Shown: positions 8,762 through 17,593, numbered from the stretch's first letter. The stretch: DNA of 64,000 nt from Microvirga guangxiensis (GCF_900102135.1 NZ_FMVJ01000006.1:310001-374000), one strand, 5' to 3'. Made by a program: numbers and translations. Notes: generated from the sequence alone by a model not told the origin.

Positions 8762-9928
8762 TTACACGTGCTTTGCGGGAACGAGCCGCCGCGCCAGGGC
8801 CCGGGCCTCGCCATCAATGACAAGGGCTTCCGTGACCGTCGCAGGGACATTCCCGCTTCCGGGATAAGTTGAGCAAACTTCCTCAACTAGTTCAGATATT
8901 GCATAAAATCCTATTTGGCCCGCCATATAGGCCTCGACCGCGATCTCGTTGGCGGCATTCAAGATCGTCGGCAGGGCTCCCCCGGCCTGAAGCGCTGCCT
9001 TGGCCAGAGAAAGACAGGGAAACCGTACCTCGTCCGGCCGTTCAAAGGTTAAGCGACTAATCGCGGCAAGATCGAGACGCGGCAGGTCCATGAAAAGTCG
9101 CACCTCGTCATGCAGCGCATTGGCAATGGGCACTTTCATGTCCGGCAGGGCGAGTCCGGCGGTGACGGCGCCATCCCTCCACTGCACGAGACCGTGGACG
9201 ATCGCCTCCGGATGGACCAGCACATCGAGACGCTCGGGCTCGAGATCGAAGAGATGATGAGCCTCGATCAATTCCAGCCCCTTGTTCATGAGGGTAGCGG
9301 AATCGATGTTGATCTTGGAGCCCATGGACCAAACCGGATGGGCTGACGCCTGCTTCGCGTTGGCTCCGGCGATCTGCTCTCGGGTCCACGTGCGGAACGG
9401 GCCGCCGCTCGCGGTTATCACCGCCTTCTCCACATCCTTGTTCCTGCCCGCGGCCAGGGCATGGTCGAGGGCGTTGTGCTCGGAATCCACAGGCGTGATC
9501 TCGACGCCGAGCCGACGCGCATCGGCCATGAAAGCCGCGCCCGCGCAGACAAGGCTCTCCTTGTTGGCGAGAGCGATGCACCTGCCCGGCTTCAGGGCCG
9601 CATGGGTGGGCTCCAGACCGGCGGTTCCGCTGATGGCGGCGAGCACGATATCGGCGGGACGATCCACGGCCTCAAGCACGGCGGAGCGGCCTGCCCCGCT
9701 GCCGATGCCCGTTCCGGCCAACGCCTCCCTGAGTTCAGCGGCGGCACCCTCGTCGGCGAGAGCCGCGAACCTTGCCCCAAGACGCTTGGCCATCTCGGCA
9801 AGAGCCCGAGCGTCGTGCCCACCAACGACGGCCTCGACCTGAAACGCATCTCTTTGCGCCACGACCACTTCCGCCGTAGACCGGCCGATGGAACCAGTGG
9901 CTCCGAGGATCGTGAGAGAACGTGCCAT
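8762..9928 (-). CDS. dxr: 1-deoxy-D-xylulose 5-phosphate reductoisomerase
   Basis: Dxr makes 2-C-methyl-D-erythritol 4-phosphate with NADPH, the second step of the non-mevalonate isoprenoid pathway. This pathway feeds UppS next door. The 388 residues start with the nucleotide-binding motif LTILGATGSIGRST. The metal-binding region is ITPVDSEHNALDHAL, followed by ITASGGPFRTW and the conserved MGSKINIDSATLMNKGLEL. Length is normal. The gap to cdsA upstream is only 6 bases and the gap to rseP downstream is 33 bases, so all three are likely co-transcribed. Confidence 0.96.
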   Translation of the reverse strand: MARSLTILGATGSIGRSTAEVVVAQRDAFQVEAVVGGHDARALAEMAKRLGARFAALADEGAAAELREALAGTGIGSGAGRSAVLEAVDRPADIVLAAISGTAGLEPTHAALKPGRCIALANKESLVCAGAAFMADARRLGVEITPVDSEHNALDHALAAGRNKDVEKAVITASGGPFRTWTREQIAGANAKQASAHPVWSMGSKINIDSATLMNKGLELIEAHHLFDLEPERLDVLVHPEAIVHGLVQWRDGAVTAGLALPDMKVPIANALHDEVRLFMDLPRLDLAAISRLTFERPDEVRFPCLSLAKAALQAGGALPTILNAANEIAVEAYMAGQIGFYAISELVEEVCSTYPGSGNVPATVTEALVIDGEARALARRLVPAKHV

Positions 9929-9934
9929 GAAGAC

Positions 9935-10783
9935 CTAAGCAGTTCCGTGCGCGGCGAGAAGGGCGATACCGATAAGGAGAGCTACGGCCCAGAAGCCGTC
10001 GAGGCGATCCATTACGCCCCCATGCCCTGGGATAAGATGGCTCGAATCCTTTACATCGCAATGACGCTTGAGCGCGGATTCGCCGAGGTCGCCGATCTGG
10101 CTCGCGACGGAGGCCACCATCGAAAGCGCGATGACGCTCACCGGACCAAAGGCATGGTCGATACCCCAGCGGCGCCCGATCCAGGCCACCAGGAAACCAG
10201 CCAAAGCGGCGGCAAAGAGACCTCCGAGGAAACCGGACCAGGTCTTCTTCGGGCTGACGGCCGGGCACAGCTTCGGCCCGCCGAGAGTGCGGCCCGTGAA
10301 ATAGGCCGCGATGTCGGTCGTCCAGACGACGGCGAACATCCAGATCAGACCGAGCAGACCGATCTCGGGATAGTCTCGAACCATGGGCGGCACGAGCACG
10401 ATGACAGCTGCATAGGCGAAGGCGGAAGCAGCCCACAGCTTCTCTCGCGATCCTCTGGCGACCAGCGCGCCAAGAACGAGAAACAGGAGCGCTGCCCCTG
10501 CTCCGGCTGCGAAGCCCGCATTCATCAGGTAGAGCAATGTCAGGGTCAGGAGCCCGAGGCCGAACACCGTCTGCACGATCCGACGCGGCTCGATGCCGGT
10601 CATATCCGTCCATTCGATCATGATGGCGATGCCGGCGGCGAGCCAGAACATCGCAAAGGGCCAGCCGCCCCAATAGGCCGCTCCCAGGGCCAGCGCGATC
10701 ATGACGATAGCGGATAGCACGCGGGTCTTCAGTTCGCTGGAAGGAGCTTTGGAAATCAAGGCGGGACCTTCGGAGGCGGCCAT
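9935..10783 (-). CDS. cdsA: Phosphatidate cytidylyltransferase
   Basis: CdsA makes CDP-diacylglycerol from phosphatidic acid and CTP, the branch point of phospholipid synthesis, in the inner membrane. The 282 residues contain about eight hydrophobic helices. The family signature near the C-terminus is visible as SALKRHCDVKDSSHLIPGHG followed by GVMDRLDG, with the conserved KR, KD, PGHGG and D-x-x-D positions. It starts one base after the uppS stop, so the two are very tightly linked. Confidence 0.95.
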   Translation of the reverse strand: MAASEGPALISKAPSSELKTRVLSAIVMIALALGAAYWGGWPFAMFWLAAGIAIMIEWTDMTGIEPRRIVQTVFGLGLLTLTLLYLMNAGFAAGAGAALLFLVLGALVARGSREKLWAASAFAYAAVIVLVPPMVRDYPEIGLLGLIWMFAVVWTTDIAAYFTGRTLGGPKLCPAVSPKKTWSGFLGGLFAAALAGFLVAWIGRRWGIDHAFGPVSVIALSMVASVASQIGDLGESALKRHCDVKDSSHLIPGHGGVMDRLDGFWAVALLIGIALLAAHGTA

Positions 10784-10784
10784 G

Positions 10785-11552
10785 TCAGCAGGCCTTGGCG
10801 CTCAGGCCGCCGAAACGCCGGTCGCGGCGTCCGTATTCCTCGATGGCATTCTTGAAGGACGTCTCGTCGAAATCGGGCCAGAAGACGGGAAGAAAAACAA
10901 ATTCGGAATAGGCCGTCTGCCAAGTCAGGAAGTTCGACACCCGCTGCTCGCCGGAGGTGCGGATCACAAGGTCAGGATCCGGGATGCCCTTCGTGTCGAG
11001 GTACTCACCGATCATCCCCATATCGATGGAGGAGGGATCGAGCGTGCCCTCCTTCACCTTCTGCGCCAGAGCGCGCACAGCACTGGTGATTTCCTGACGA
11101 CCACCGTAGTTGAACGCGATGATCAGGGTCAGGCCAGTATTCGCACGGGTCAACTGCTCGGCCTCGTCCAGCAGAAGGCGGATGTCGGAGGCAAGGCCCT
11201 CCCGTTCGCCGATGATGCGGACGCGCACGTTGTTCGAATGCAGCTCCGCGAGATCGTGGCGTACGAAGCGCTTAAGCAGCCCCATCAGGAATGAGACTTC
11301 ATCCGCAGGGCGACGCCAGTTCTCTGCCGAAAAGCTGTAGACCGTGAGGTAATTGATGCCGAACTCACTCGCCGTGCGCACAGCCCGACGGATCGCCTCG
11401 ATGCCCTTGCGGTGCCCTTCGAAGCGAGGCAGGCCTCGCTGCGCGGCCCAGCGGCCGTTTCCATCCATAATGATGGCAACATGGGTCGGCATCCCCTCGC
11501 CCGTGGTTTCACGGGCAAGGATGGGGGCCGACCGCTGGGCTTCGCCGCTCAT
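10785..11552 (-). CDS. uppS: Undecaprenyl diphosphate synthase
   Basis: UppS extends farnesyl diphosphate with eight isopentenyl units to undecaprenyl diphosphate, the lipid carrier for cell-wall precursors. The 255 residues show the cis-prenyltransferase motif [20 protein letters not shown] with catalytic D30, and the GHRKG stretch. [15 protein letters not shown], with the conserved arginines, and [12 protein letters not shown] lie near the C-terminus. About 15 N-terminal residues before the core are variable. It lies between frr (30-base gap) and cdsA (1-base gap). Confidence 0.96.
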   Translation of the reverse strand: MSGEAQRSAPILARETTGEGMPTHVAIIMDGNGRWAAQRGLPRFEGHRKGIEAIRRAVRTASEFGINYLTVYSFSAENWRRPADEVSFLMGLLKRFVRHDLAELHSNNVRVRIIGEREGLASDIRLLLDEAEQLTRANTGLTLIIAFNYGGRQEITSAVRALAQKVKEGTLDPSSIDMGMIGEYLDTKGIPDPDLVIRTSGEQRVSNFLTWQTAYSEFVFLPVFWPDFDETSFKNAIEEYGRRDRRFGGLSAKAC

Positions 11553-11582
11553 GACACAATATTCCGATACAAGCCTAAAAAG

Positions 11583-12143
11583 TTAGACTTGCATGATTTC
11601 CTTTTCCTTGGCCACCAGAAGCTGATCGATTTCAGCTACGAACTGGTCGGTGGCCTTCTGGACCTGGTCGCCGTCGCGCTTTGCATCGTCCTCGCTGATG
11701 GCGGAATCCTTCTCGAGCTTTTTCAGAAGGTCGAGGCCGTCACGGCGCACGTGGCGGACGGCGATGCGCGCCTCTTCCGCATATTTGTGCGCGACCTTCA
11801 CCATCTCCTTGCGGCGCTGCTCGTTCATCTCGGGGATGCGCAGGCGGATGACCTGTCCTTCGGTCTGCGGGTTGAGGCCGAGATCCGATTCACGGATGGC
11901 CTTCTCCACGGCGGAAACCATGCCGCGATCCCAGACCTGAACGCTCAACAGGCGCGGCTCGGGCACGTTGACGGTGGCAACCTGGGTGATCGGCATCAGG
12001 GAGCCATAGGCATCGATCTGAATCGGATCGAGCAGGTTCGGCGAGGCGCGGCCCGTGCGCAGGCTGCCCAGGTCGTGCTTGAAAGCGTTGATGGCGCCCT
12101 GCATGCGGCGCTTTACATCGGCGAGGTCAAAGGTCGTAGCCAT
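11583..12143 (-). CDS. frr: Ribosome recycling factor
   Basis: RRF splits the post-termination ribosome together with EF-G. The 186 residues match the family in length and sequence. [20 protein letters not shown] leads to the hallmark [18 protein letters not shown]-like [18 protein letters not shown] and [20 protein letters not shown] follow, and the C-terminal three-helix bundle is Lys/Asp/Glu-rich. The ATG at 12143 is preceded by AGGAAAAGATCTC, a good ribosome binding site. It follows pyrH by 73 bases in the conserved pyrH-frr pair. Confidence 0.97.
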   Translation of the reverse strand: MATTFDLADVKRRMQGAINAFKHDLGSLRTGRASPNLLDPIQIDAYGSLMPITQVATVNVPEPRLLSVQVWDRGMVSAVEKAIRESDLGLNPQTEGQVIRLRIPEMNEQRRKEMVKVAHKYAEEARIAVRHVRRDGLDLLKKLEKDSAISEDDAKRDGDQVQKATDQFVAEIDQLLVAKEKEIMQV

Positions 12144-12216
12144 GAGATCTTTTCCTTACGCGAACTGTCTAAAAACGGGCTTACGCTGCCCAAGGTCCCG
12201 CATCAAGACCCCTGAC

Positions 12217-12930
12217 TTACGGGACCACAACTGTTGACGGCACTTTTCCGAGAAGAAGGTCGGTAATCGAGCTCGGCGCATGCACGGAGCCGACGAGAAT
12301 CGAGAGCTTGCTCTCCCGCGCCAGGGCGAAGGCGGCGGTATCCATGACCTTCAGGTCCTTGGCGATGGCCTCGTCATGGGTCAGGCGCTCGTAGCGGACG
12401 GCGGACGGGTCTTTCTTGGGATCGGCGGAATACACGCCGTCCACCTGAGTGGCCTTGAGCACCGCGTCGCATTTGAGCTCGGCTGCGCGCAGGACGGCTG
12501 CCGTGTCAGTGGTGAAGAACGGATTGCCGGTGCCGCCGGCGAGCACCACGACCTGCCCCTTGTCCAGGTGATGGAGGGCGGGCTGGCGGGCATAGGTCTC
12601 GCAGATAGTCGGCATGGAAACCGCCGACATGGTGCGGGCGGGAACGCCAGCTGCATTGAGCGAGGTCTCGATGGCAAGCGAGTTCATCACAGTCCCGAGC
12701 ATGCCCATGGAATCGGCTGTTGGGCGGTCGATCCAGCCGGCAGCGCTCATGCGTGCGCCACGGATGATGTTGCCGCCGCCGATCACCACGGCAATTTCGA
12801 AACCGGCTTTCGTGGCCCTGGCGAGATCCCGCGACAGGCGGGAGAGAACTTCGGAGTCGAGCCAGTATCCGTCGGGAGCCATCAAGGCCTCTCCCGAAAG
12901 CTTCACCAGAATGCGCCGGAATTGTGCCAC
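12217..12930 (-). CDS. pyrH: Uridylate kinase
   Basis: PyrH phosphorylates UMP to UDP and is the hexameric bacterial type. With a GTG start at 12928-12930 the protein has 237 residues and begins MAQFRRILVKLSGEALM. AAGGAG lies 7 bases before this GTG. A longer in-frame form from 12996 would add 22 residues without family similarity. Motifs seen are KLSGEAL (ATP), VIGGGNIIRG, and VVLAGGTGNPFFTTDTAA for UMP and effector binding. A strong terminator separates it from tsf, so it probably has its own promoter between 12931 and 13046. Confidence 0.96.
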   Translation of the reverse strand: MAQFRRILVKLSGEALMAPDGYWLDSEVLSRLSRDLARATKAGFEIAVVIGGGNIIRGARMSAAGWIDRPTADSMGMLGTVMNSLAIETSLNAAGVPARTMSAVSMPTICETYARQPALHHLDKGQVVVLAGGTGNPFFTTDTAAVLRAAELKCDAVLKATQVDGVYSADPKKDPSAVRYERLTHDEAIAKDLKVMDTAAFALARESKLSILVGSVHAPSSITDLLLGKVPSTVVVP

Positions 12931-13045
12931 TGTCAGACTCCTTGTTTTTCGATTTTGAAACCACACCCGAAGGCCCTCGCCCCGGCAGCGCCGCAAGCGC
13001 TTTCCGATGCAAGATTCGGAGACTTCTCCGGATTTGTAGCCTTCT

Positions 13046-13080
13046 CATGAAAACGGCGGCTGAGAAGCCGCCGTTTTTGT
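13046..13080 (-). terminator. Intrinsic terminator of rpsB-tsf
   Basis: A perfect 11-bp stem, AAACGGCGGCT, with a 4-base loop. On the minus strand it is followed by TTTTCATG, closing the rpsB-tsf unit 14 bases after the tsf stop. The T-run is longer on the plus strand (GTTTTTGTTTC), so the element can stop transcription from either side. Confidence 0.85.
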
Positions 13081-13089
13081 TTCTTATCG

Positions 13090-14019
13090 TTAAGCCTTGA
13101 GGCCGGCCTGGGCGGCGACTTCCGCCGCAAAGTCCGGGGCCTCTTCCTTCTCGATGCCCTCGCCGAGAGCATAGCGGACGAAGGCCTTGAGCGTGACCGG
13201 CTTGCCGGCCTTGGACTCGGCTTCCTTGAGCACCTGCGACACGGTCTTGGACGGATCGTGCACGAAAGGCTGCTCGAGGAGCGTAACTTCCTTGAAGTAG
13301 CTCTTCAGGCCGCTCTCGATGATCTTCTGCATGACATTGTCCGGCTTGCCGGCATTCTTGTCGCGAAGAATGGCGCTCTCGCGCTCGATCGTAGCAGCGT
13401 CGACGCCGGAAGCGTCGAGGGCAACCGGGCTCGTAGCAGCCACGTGCATGGCGATCTGGCGGCCGAGGGTGCTCAGCGCGTCGACGTCGCCCTCGGACTC
13501 GAGCGCGACGAGCACGCCGATCTTGCCGAGGCCTTCGGTGACTGCGTTGTGCACGTATGACGCGATCACGCCCTTCGACACTTCGAGCTTGGCGATGCGG
13601 CGCAGGGTCATGTTCTCGCCAATGGTGGCGATGAGCTCCTGAAGGCGATCCTTCACCGTGGTGGAGGAGCCCGGGAACGTAGCGGCTTCGAGGGACTCGA
13701 TGGTGCCGTTGCCGTTCAGGCCGATCTTGGCGGCTTCGCGAACGAAGGCCTGGAACTGGTCGTTACGGGCGACGAAGTCCGTCTCCGAGTTGACCTCGAG
13801 GATGGTGGCAGTGTGCCCCGACGACTCGACGGCGACGAGACCTTCGGCGGCGACGCGGCCAGCCTTCTTGGCGGCCTTGGACAGGCCCTTCTTGCGGAGC
13901 CAGTCGATGGCAGCTTCCATATCGCCGTTGGTCTCGGCGAGAGCGGCCTTGCAGTCCATCATGCCGGCGCTGGTCGTCTCGCGCAGCTCCTTCACCATCG
14001 CAGCGGTAATGTTCGCCAT
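13090..14019 (-). CDS. tsf: Elongation factor Ts
   Basis: EF-Ts is the guanine nucleotide exchange factor of EF-Tu. The 309 residues show the N-terminal UBA-like region with [20 protein letters not shown] and the conserved hydrophobic core signature [12 protein letters not shown], which contacts EF-Tu. The duplicated core continues through [20 protein letters not shown]. The C-terminal part, from [18 protein letters not shown], is typical. Length is slightly above E. coli Tsf and normal for Hyphomicrobiales. It follows rpsB by 102 bases, with a GC hairpin between them. Confidence 0.97.
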   Translation of the reverse strand: MANITAAMVKELRETTSAGMMDCKAALAETNGDMEAAIDWLRKKGLSKAAKKAGRVAAEGLVAVESSGHTATILEVNSETDFVARNDQFQAFVREAAKIGLNGNGTIESLEAATFPGSSTTVKDRLQELIATIGENMTLRRIAKLEVSKGVIASYVHNAVTEGLGKIGVLVALESEGDVDALSTLGRQIAMHVAATSPVALDASGVDAATIERESAILRDKNAGKPDNVMQKIIESGLKSYFKEVTLLEQPFVHDPSKTVSQVLKEAESKAGKPVTLKAFVRYALGEGIEKEEAPDFAAEVAAQAGLKA

Positions 14020-14053
14020 GGTTCATCCTTTCAAGGGTTCGTGCATACAGGGA

Positions 14054-14078
14054 GCCCGGCGCTCATGGAACGCCGGGC
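14054..14078 (-). other. GC hairpin in the rpsB-tsf gap
   Basis: GCCCGGCG at 14054-14061 pairs perfectly with CGCCGGGC at 14071-14078 around a 9-base loop. No T-run follows on the minus strand, so it is not a classical terminator. It sits 34 bases upstream of the tsf ATG and could set the ratio of S2 to EF-Ts by RNA processing or partial attenuation. Confidence 0.6.
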
Positions 14079-14121
14079 CCAATCATTCGTTCGAGCGCTA
14101 CTCGATGCAGCGCCGAGAGAT

Positions 14122-15138
14122 TTACGCCGCAGCGGCTTCGATCATCGAGCGGGCCTGGTCCATCCAGCCATCGCGCTCGAGGCGGCCGTTCAGCTTCAGG
14201 TCCTTGTCGAGCTGAGCGACATCGGCCGGCTGCATGGCGGCAAGCTGCCAGTAGTGGAAGATGCCGGCTTCGTTCAGCTTCTTCTCGAGCTGCGGGCCAA
14301 CGCCGTTGAGCTTGGTCAGATCGTCGGGGGCGCCACGGGGGGCGGCCAGACGCTCGAACTGCTCGCCTTCATAGGCAGCGGTGTCGGCAACCGGGAGCTC
14401 TTCAGCCATCGGGTTCTCGGAAGCACCGATGTCGATGCCCATTTCACCAGCGCCGCGGGAGATGCCGTCGAGGGCAGCGCGGGCAACGAGGTCGCAGTAG
14501 AGAGAGATTGCGCGACCGGCGTCGTCGTTGGCCGGAACCGGGAAGGTGATGCCGTCCGGATCGCAGTTCGTGTCGACGATGGCGGCAACCGGGATGCCAA
14601 GGCGGTTAGCCTCCTGGATCGCGAGCTGCTCCTTGTTGGTGTCGATGACGAAGATCAGGTCGGGCGTGCCGCCCATGTCCTTGATGCCGCCGAGAGCGCG
14701 CTCGAGCTTTTCCTTCTCACGAGCGAGCATGAGGCGCTCTTTCTTCGTGAGGCCCTGGCCGCCGCCGGCGAGGATTTCGTCCACCTTGCGCAGGCGGGCG
14801 ATGGAGCCGGAGATCGTCTTCCAGTTCGTGAGCATGCCGCCGAGCCAGCGGGAGTTCACATAGTACTGGGCCGAACGCTTAGCGGCATCGGCAACGGCGT
14901 CAGCAGCCTGACGCTTCGTGCCGACGAAGAGCACGCGACCGCCCTTGGCCACCGTGTCGCTGACGGCCTGGAGGGCGCGGTGCAGCATCGGGACCGACTG
15001 AGCGAGGTCGATGATGTGGATGTTGTTGCGGGTGCCGAAGATGTATTGACCCATCTTCGGGTTCCAACGGTGGGCCTGGTGGCCAAAGTGAGCGCCAGCC
15101 TCAAGCAGGCTGCGCATCGAGAATTCAGGAAGCGCCAT
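14122..15138 (-). CDS. rpsB: 30S ribosomal protein S2 with C-terminal helix-hairpin-helix tail
   Basis: S2 binds the 30S subunit late in assembly, near S1. Residues 1 to about 230 are a normal S2: [40 protein letters not shown], and [20 protein letters not shown]. The protein continues to 338 residues, whereas E. coli S2 has about 241. Residues 270-338 carry a helix-hairpin-helix-like domain ([20 protein letters not shown], then [12 protein letters not shown]). This domain type recurs as a tail on several Hyphomicrobiales proteins, for instance L21. The SD is GGAG in CCGGAGAAAAACT before the ATG. A strong promoter lies about 105 bases upstream. Confidence 0.96.
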   Translation of the reverse strand: MALPEFSMRSLLEAGAHFGHQAHRWNPKMGQYIFGTRNNIHIIDLAQSVPMLHRALQAVSDTVAKGGRVLFVGTKRQAADAVADAAKRSAQYYVNSRWLGGMLTNWKTISGSIARLRKVDEILAGGGQGLTKKERLMLAREKEKLERALGGIKDMGGTPDLIFVIDTNKEQLAIQEANRLGIPVAAIVDTNCDPDGITFPVPANDDAGRAISLYCDLVARAALDGISRGAGEMGIDIGASENPMAEELPVADTAAYEGEQFERLAAPRGAPDDLTKLNGVGPQLEKKLNEAGIFHYWQLAAMQPADVAQLDKDLKLNGRLERDGWMDQARSMIEAAAA

Positions 15139-15172
15139 AGTTTTTCTCCGGTTAAGCCTCCGCGGAACAGTG

Positions 15173-15217
15173 AACCGGCCTTGCCGGCCACCGGGATATC
15201 CTCATGGGCTCATGAGG
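15173..15217 (-). promoter_or_regulatory. Structured rpsB leader (two hairpins)
   Basis: The predicted leader of about 98 nt (15236 to 15139) contains two perfect stems: CCTCATG at 15200-15206 with CATGAGG at 15211-15217 (loop 4), and CCGGC/GCCGG at 15173-15185 (loop 3). S2 is known to control its own mRNA in other bacteria. A leader with paired hairpins here fits such control, but the role is an inference. Confidence 0.45.
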
Positions 15218-15242
15218 GGATTCCGCGTGTGGGATGGGGGCG

Positions 15243-15271
15243 CATATAGGGGCAAATCGAGTTAAACGCAA
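15243..15271 (-). promoter_or_regulatory. rpsB promoter
   Basis: Read on the minus strand: -35 TTGCGT (15271-15266), 17-base spacer, -10 TATATG (15248-15243). The context CTTGCGT...CTATATG is close to the rhizobial vegetative consensus (CTTGAC, 17, CTATAT). A start near 15236 would give a leader of about 98 nt. Confidence 0.7.
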
Positions 15272-15318
15272 GCCAGAACGAGCGTTGCCCCAAGACAGCT
15301 CAAGCATAGGGCTTTAAA

Positions 15319-15356
15319 GAGAAGGCCCCTGGCTCGGCTGAACCAGGGGCCTTCTC
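15319..15356 (-). terminator. Long hairpin after the Gly/Ser-rich gene
   Basis: A perfect 14-bp stem, GAGAAGGCCCCTGG with its complement CCAGGGGCCTTCTC, encloses a 10-base loop. On the minus strand it is followed by TTTAAAGC, a weak U-tract. It lies 62 bases after the stop of the upstream minus-strand gene and just before the rpsB promoter, so it probably insulates rpsB. Confidence 0.6.
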
Positions 15357-15418
15357 GGACATGACACAATTATAGGAATTCACGAAGAGCGGCTTGAGCG
15401 CCAATCGTCCGAGCAGTC

Positions 15419-16183
15419 TTAGGGGCTGCCGCGACCATTGCCTCCGCCATTTCCACCGCCATTGCTGCCGCCATTTCCTCCACCGTTGCCGCCGCCCGGA
15501 TTGGATGGATCGGTGCCTTTTACGTCAGTGCTGGTGTTGTCGGCCGGTTCAGATCCATTGCCTAAGCCGTTATTGTTGCCAGGACCTTGACCATTCCCAT
15601 TGTTGCTACCAGGGCCTTGGCCGTTCCCGTTGTTGCCTTTTCCTCCAGGGGCGTTCGTGCTTCCACCTCCGAGGGATGAACCAGGCGAACCATCAACTGC
15701 CGTTGAGCCGCCCCCAACGGCACCGCTCGATGCTGTTCCAGCACCGGCCGAGACTGCCCCGCCAGTGGAGGAACCTGCCCCTACGGAAGCGCCCGCACCC
15801 ACGGACGAGCCTGTGCTGGAAGTGGAGCCTGCTCCGACAGAGGAGCCTGAGGCTGTCGCGCTCAATGTTCCGGAAGCGCCTACGGAGCGCCCTCCATTAT
15901 CGGAAAGGGTTCCAGAACCTGACTGGCGAAGCGGGCTGATCGAACCGGTTGCCAGATTGTCTCGATCCTGAGGATTTTGGCTGCGCAGGGCCTGGGGAAG
16001 AATAGCGCAGCGGCAGACCTCCTCTCCGCGGACGATGCGGAGGCGACAATCACCATACATCGAGGCATCTGCCACAGCCGGCTGGCATTGCTGACCAGGT
16101 CTTACAACCTGAGCCTGGGATGCGGCAGACGAGGCGAGGAACAGGGTCACTGCAGACAAAGCGAGAGCGTGCGAACGCTTCAT
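15419..16183 (-). CDS. Secreted Gly/Ser/Asn-rich low-complexity protein of unknown function
   Basis: I do not recognise this gene. The 254 residues begin with a clear Sec signal peptide (MKRSHALALSAVTLFLASSA, cut probably after ASQA). A short region follows with four cysteines at 33, 46, 57 and 59 (GQQCQ, GDCRLRI, EEVCRCAI). From about residue 78 the chain is low complexity: Ser/Gly/Ala to about 175, then Gly/Asn with the 10-residue tandem repeat NNGNGQGPGS/N, ending in GGGNGGGNGRGSP. This suits an exported, disordered surface or matrix-associated protein, possibly with two disulfides near the N-terminus. The upstream region is AT-rich and a hairpin closes it downstream. It stands alone, with no functional partner next to it. 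Confidence 0.75.
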   Translation of the reverse strand: MKRSHALALSAVTLFLASSAASQAQVVRPGQQCQPAVADASMYGDCRLRIVRGEEVCRCAILPQALRSQNPQDRDNLATGSISPLRQSGSGTLSDNGGRSVGASGTLSATASGSSVGAGSTSSTGSSVGAGASVGAGSSTGGAVSAGAGTASSGAVGGGSTAVDGSPGSSLGGGSTNAPGGKGNNGNGQGPGSNNGNGQGPGNNNGLGNGSEPADNTSTDVKGTDPSNPGGGNGGGNGGSNGGGNGGGNGRGSP

Positions 16184-16419
16184 GGTTCACCTTTACAAAC
16201 TAACACTGGCGAGGACTCAACGGGATGATGAGCTCAAGTGGTCTGATGACGCCCGAGTAGGAATATTGTTCCGACACGTTGATACAAAAATAGTAACGCA
16301 ATATACAGCAGAGCTTGAGATCTGCGATAAGCGTTTAATACTCTACAATTCTTGGGTAGATGAGATCTATGCCTTATGAGGCAACCAATCGCCCGCATGA
16401 GACCTCAATACAACAGGAC
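16184..16419. other. AT-rich intergenic stretch upstream of the Gly/Ser-rich gene
   Basis: This stretch is clearly more AT-rich than its surroundings (for example GATACAAAAATAGTAACG near 16280) and holds no ORF I would defend. It probably contains the promoter of the minus-strand secreted-protein gene. I could not single out one convincing -35/-10 pair. Confidence 0.4.
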
Positions 16420-16734
16420 AAGGTCTATGTATAAAGCGTGCCTGAGCCATAAAACGGTCATCCTTCATGCAAGGTTCCATGAGGTGCTCCTCCGCAAACA
16501 TGAAGAGCGCAGAGCCTGCCGAGATTAATCCGTTCGCAGAGCGCCGTGACATGCCGCTTCAGCAACAAGAGCCAAGGCTGTTTTTAAATGGTCTGGGGGG
16601 TAGGCCGGGCTCCGATCCGCCGAAGCAGAGGGATAAAAACATTCAATTCTGCTCAAAGGTCTAACTTCCGATAATACCTCATCCCCCATAGAACGAATCC
16701 CGCCTCCAAAGGATTGGAGCCGGGGCAGCATCAC
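16420..16734 (-). pseudogene. Decayed N-terminal fragment of an IS5-type transposase
   Basis: On the minus strand from 16734 one frame gives IRSMGDEVLSEV, then YPSASADRSPAYPPDHL. This resembles the N-terminal region of IS5-like DDE transposases (IR..VDEVL.....Y...GR.S.PPE.LL). The similarity then jumps frame: +1 gives LLLLKRHVTALCERIN, where the family has LLLQ..YSIRSER.L.EQI, and the next frame gives ALFMFA and KDDRFMAQARF, where it has LFRWF and KNRDR. At least two frameshifts and the loss of the catalytic domain make it non-functional. No terminal inverted repeats were found. The family call rests on remembered patterns only. Confidence 0.5.
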
Positions 16735-16756
16735 AGCATCAAAGGAACGGCGTGAG

Positions 16757-17593
16757 ATGACCGTGACATCGGGTGAGCATTGGATCGAAACCCAGCGCGG
16801 AAAGCTCTTCGCGAAGGTATGGCTGCCATCGAATAAAATGCGCCCGGAAGAAGCCTTTCTTCTCTTCCACGATTCGCTCGGCTGCGTTGATCTCTGGCGG
16901 GATTTTCCGGAAAAGCTGGCTCACGCCACTCAACGCCCTGTCGTGGCTTACGACCGGCTTGGTTTCGGCAAATCGGACCCCTACCCCGGATTGTTGCCGC
17001 CTCATTTCATTCGTGACGAGGCTGAGACGAGTATTCCTCAGCTGCGCAAGCAATTGGGGCTGGGAATTCTGATTCCTTTTGGTCACAGCGTCGGCGGCGG
17101 AATGGCGGTGGCGACGGCGGCACGGCATCAAGACATCTGCAAAGCACTCGTAACCGAATCCGCGCAAGCCTTCGTAGAGGACCGTACCCTCGAGGGCATC
17201 AGGGCTGCCAAGGTCGCCTTCCAGGAACCAGGCCAGATCGAGCGGCTGGAGCGGTACCACGGCTCCAAGGCCCGGTGGGTGCTGGACGCATGGATCGAGA
17301 CATGGCTTGCTCCGGCATTCGAAAACTGGAGCCTGGAGGAGGATTTGAAGCAGGTCCGCTGTCCGGTGCTTGCCATTCACGGCGACCTGGACGAATTCGG
17401 CTCGGAACTCCACCCTGAGCGCATCGCCCGCCTTACTCCGGGCCCTGTGGAGCCCGTCGTCCTGTCGGCATGCGGACACGTTCCTCATCGCGAACAACCT
17501 GACCGGGTGCTCGGAGAACTGATGCATTTTCTGAGGCAAAGCGGCCTCAGGGCAGAGCAGAGTCCATCAATGACCCATACTGTTTCGCCATAG
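16757..17593 (+). CDS. Alpha/beta-fold hydrolase
   Basis: A 278-residue alpha/beta hydrolase of unknown substrate. The order of motifs fits the fold: oxyanion/first-strand region LLFHDSLGCVDLW near 36, VVAYDRLGFGKSDPY, nucleophile elbow GHSVGGG with Ser111, acid loop AIHGDLDEFG (Asp210 or Asp212), and catalytic His241 in SACGHVPHREQPDRV. No signal peptide is seen, so it acts in the cytoplasm. It runs on the plus strand, opposite to its surroundings, 77 bases before an MFS exporter gene, and may form an accessory pair with it. The start at 16757 has AAAGGA about 12 bases upstream. The chemistry cannot be inferred from the context. Confidence 0.85.
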   Translation: MTVTSGEHWIETQRGKLFAKVWLPSNKMRPEEAFLLFHDSLGCVDLWRDFPEKLAHATQRPVVAYDRLGFGKSDPYPGLLPPHFIRDEAETSIPQLRKQLGLGILIPFGHSVGGGMAVATAARHQDICKALVTESAQAFVEDRTLEGIRAAKVAFQEPGQIERLERYHGSKARWVLDAWIETWLAPAFENWSLEEDLKQVRCPVLAIHGDLDEFGSELHPERIARLTPGPVEPVVLSACGHVPHREQPDRVLGELMHFLRQSGLRAEQSPSMTHTVSP

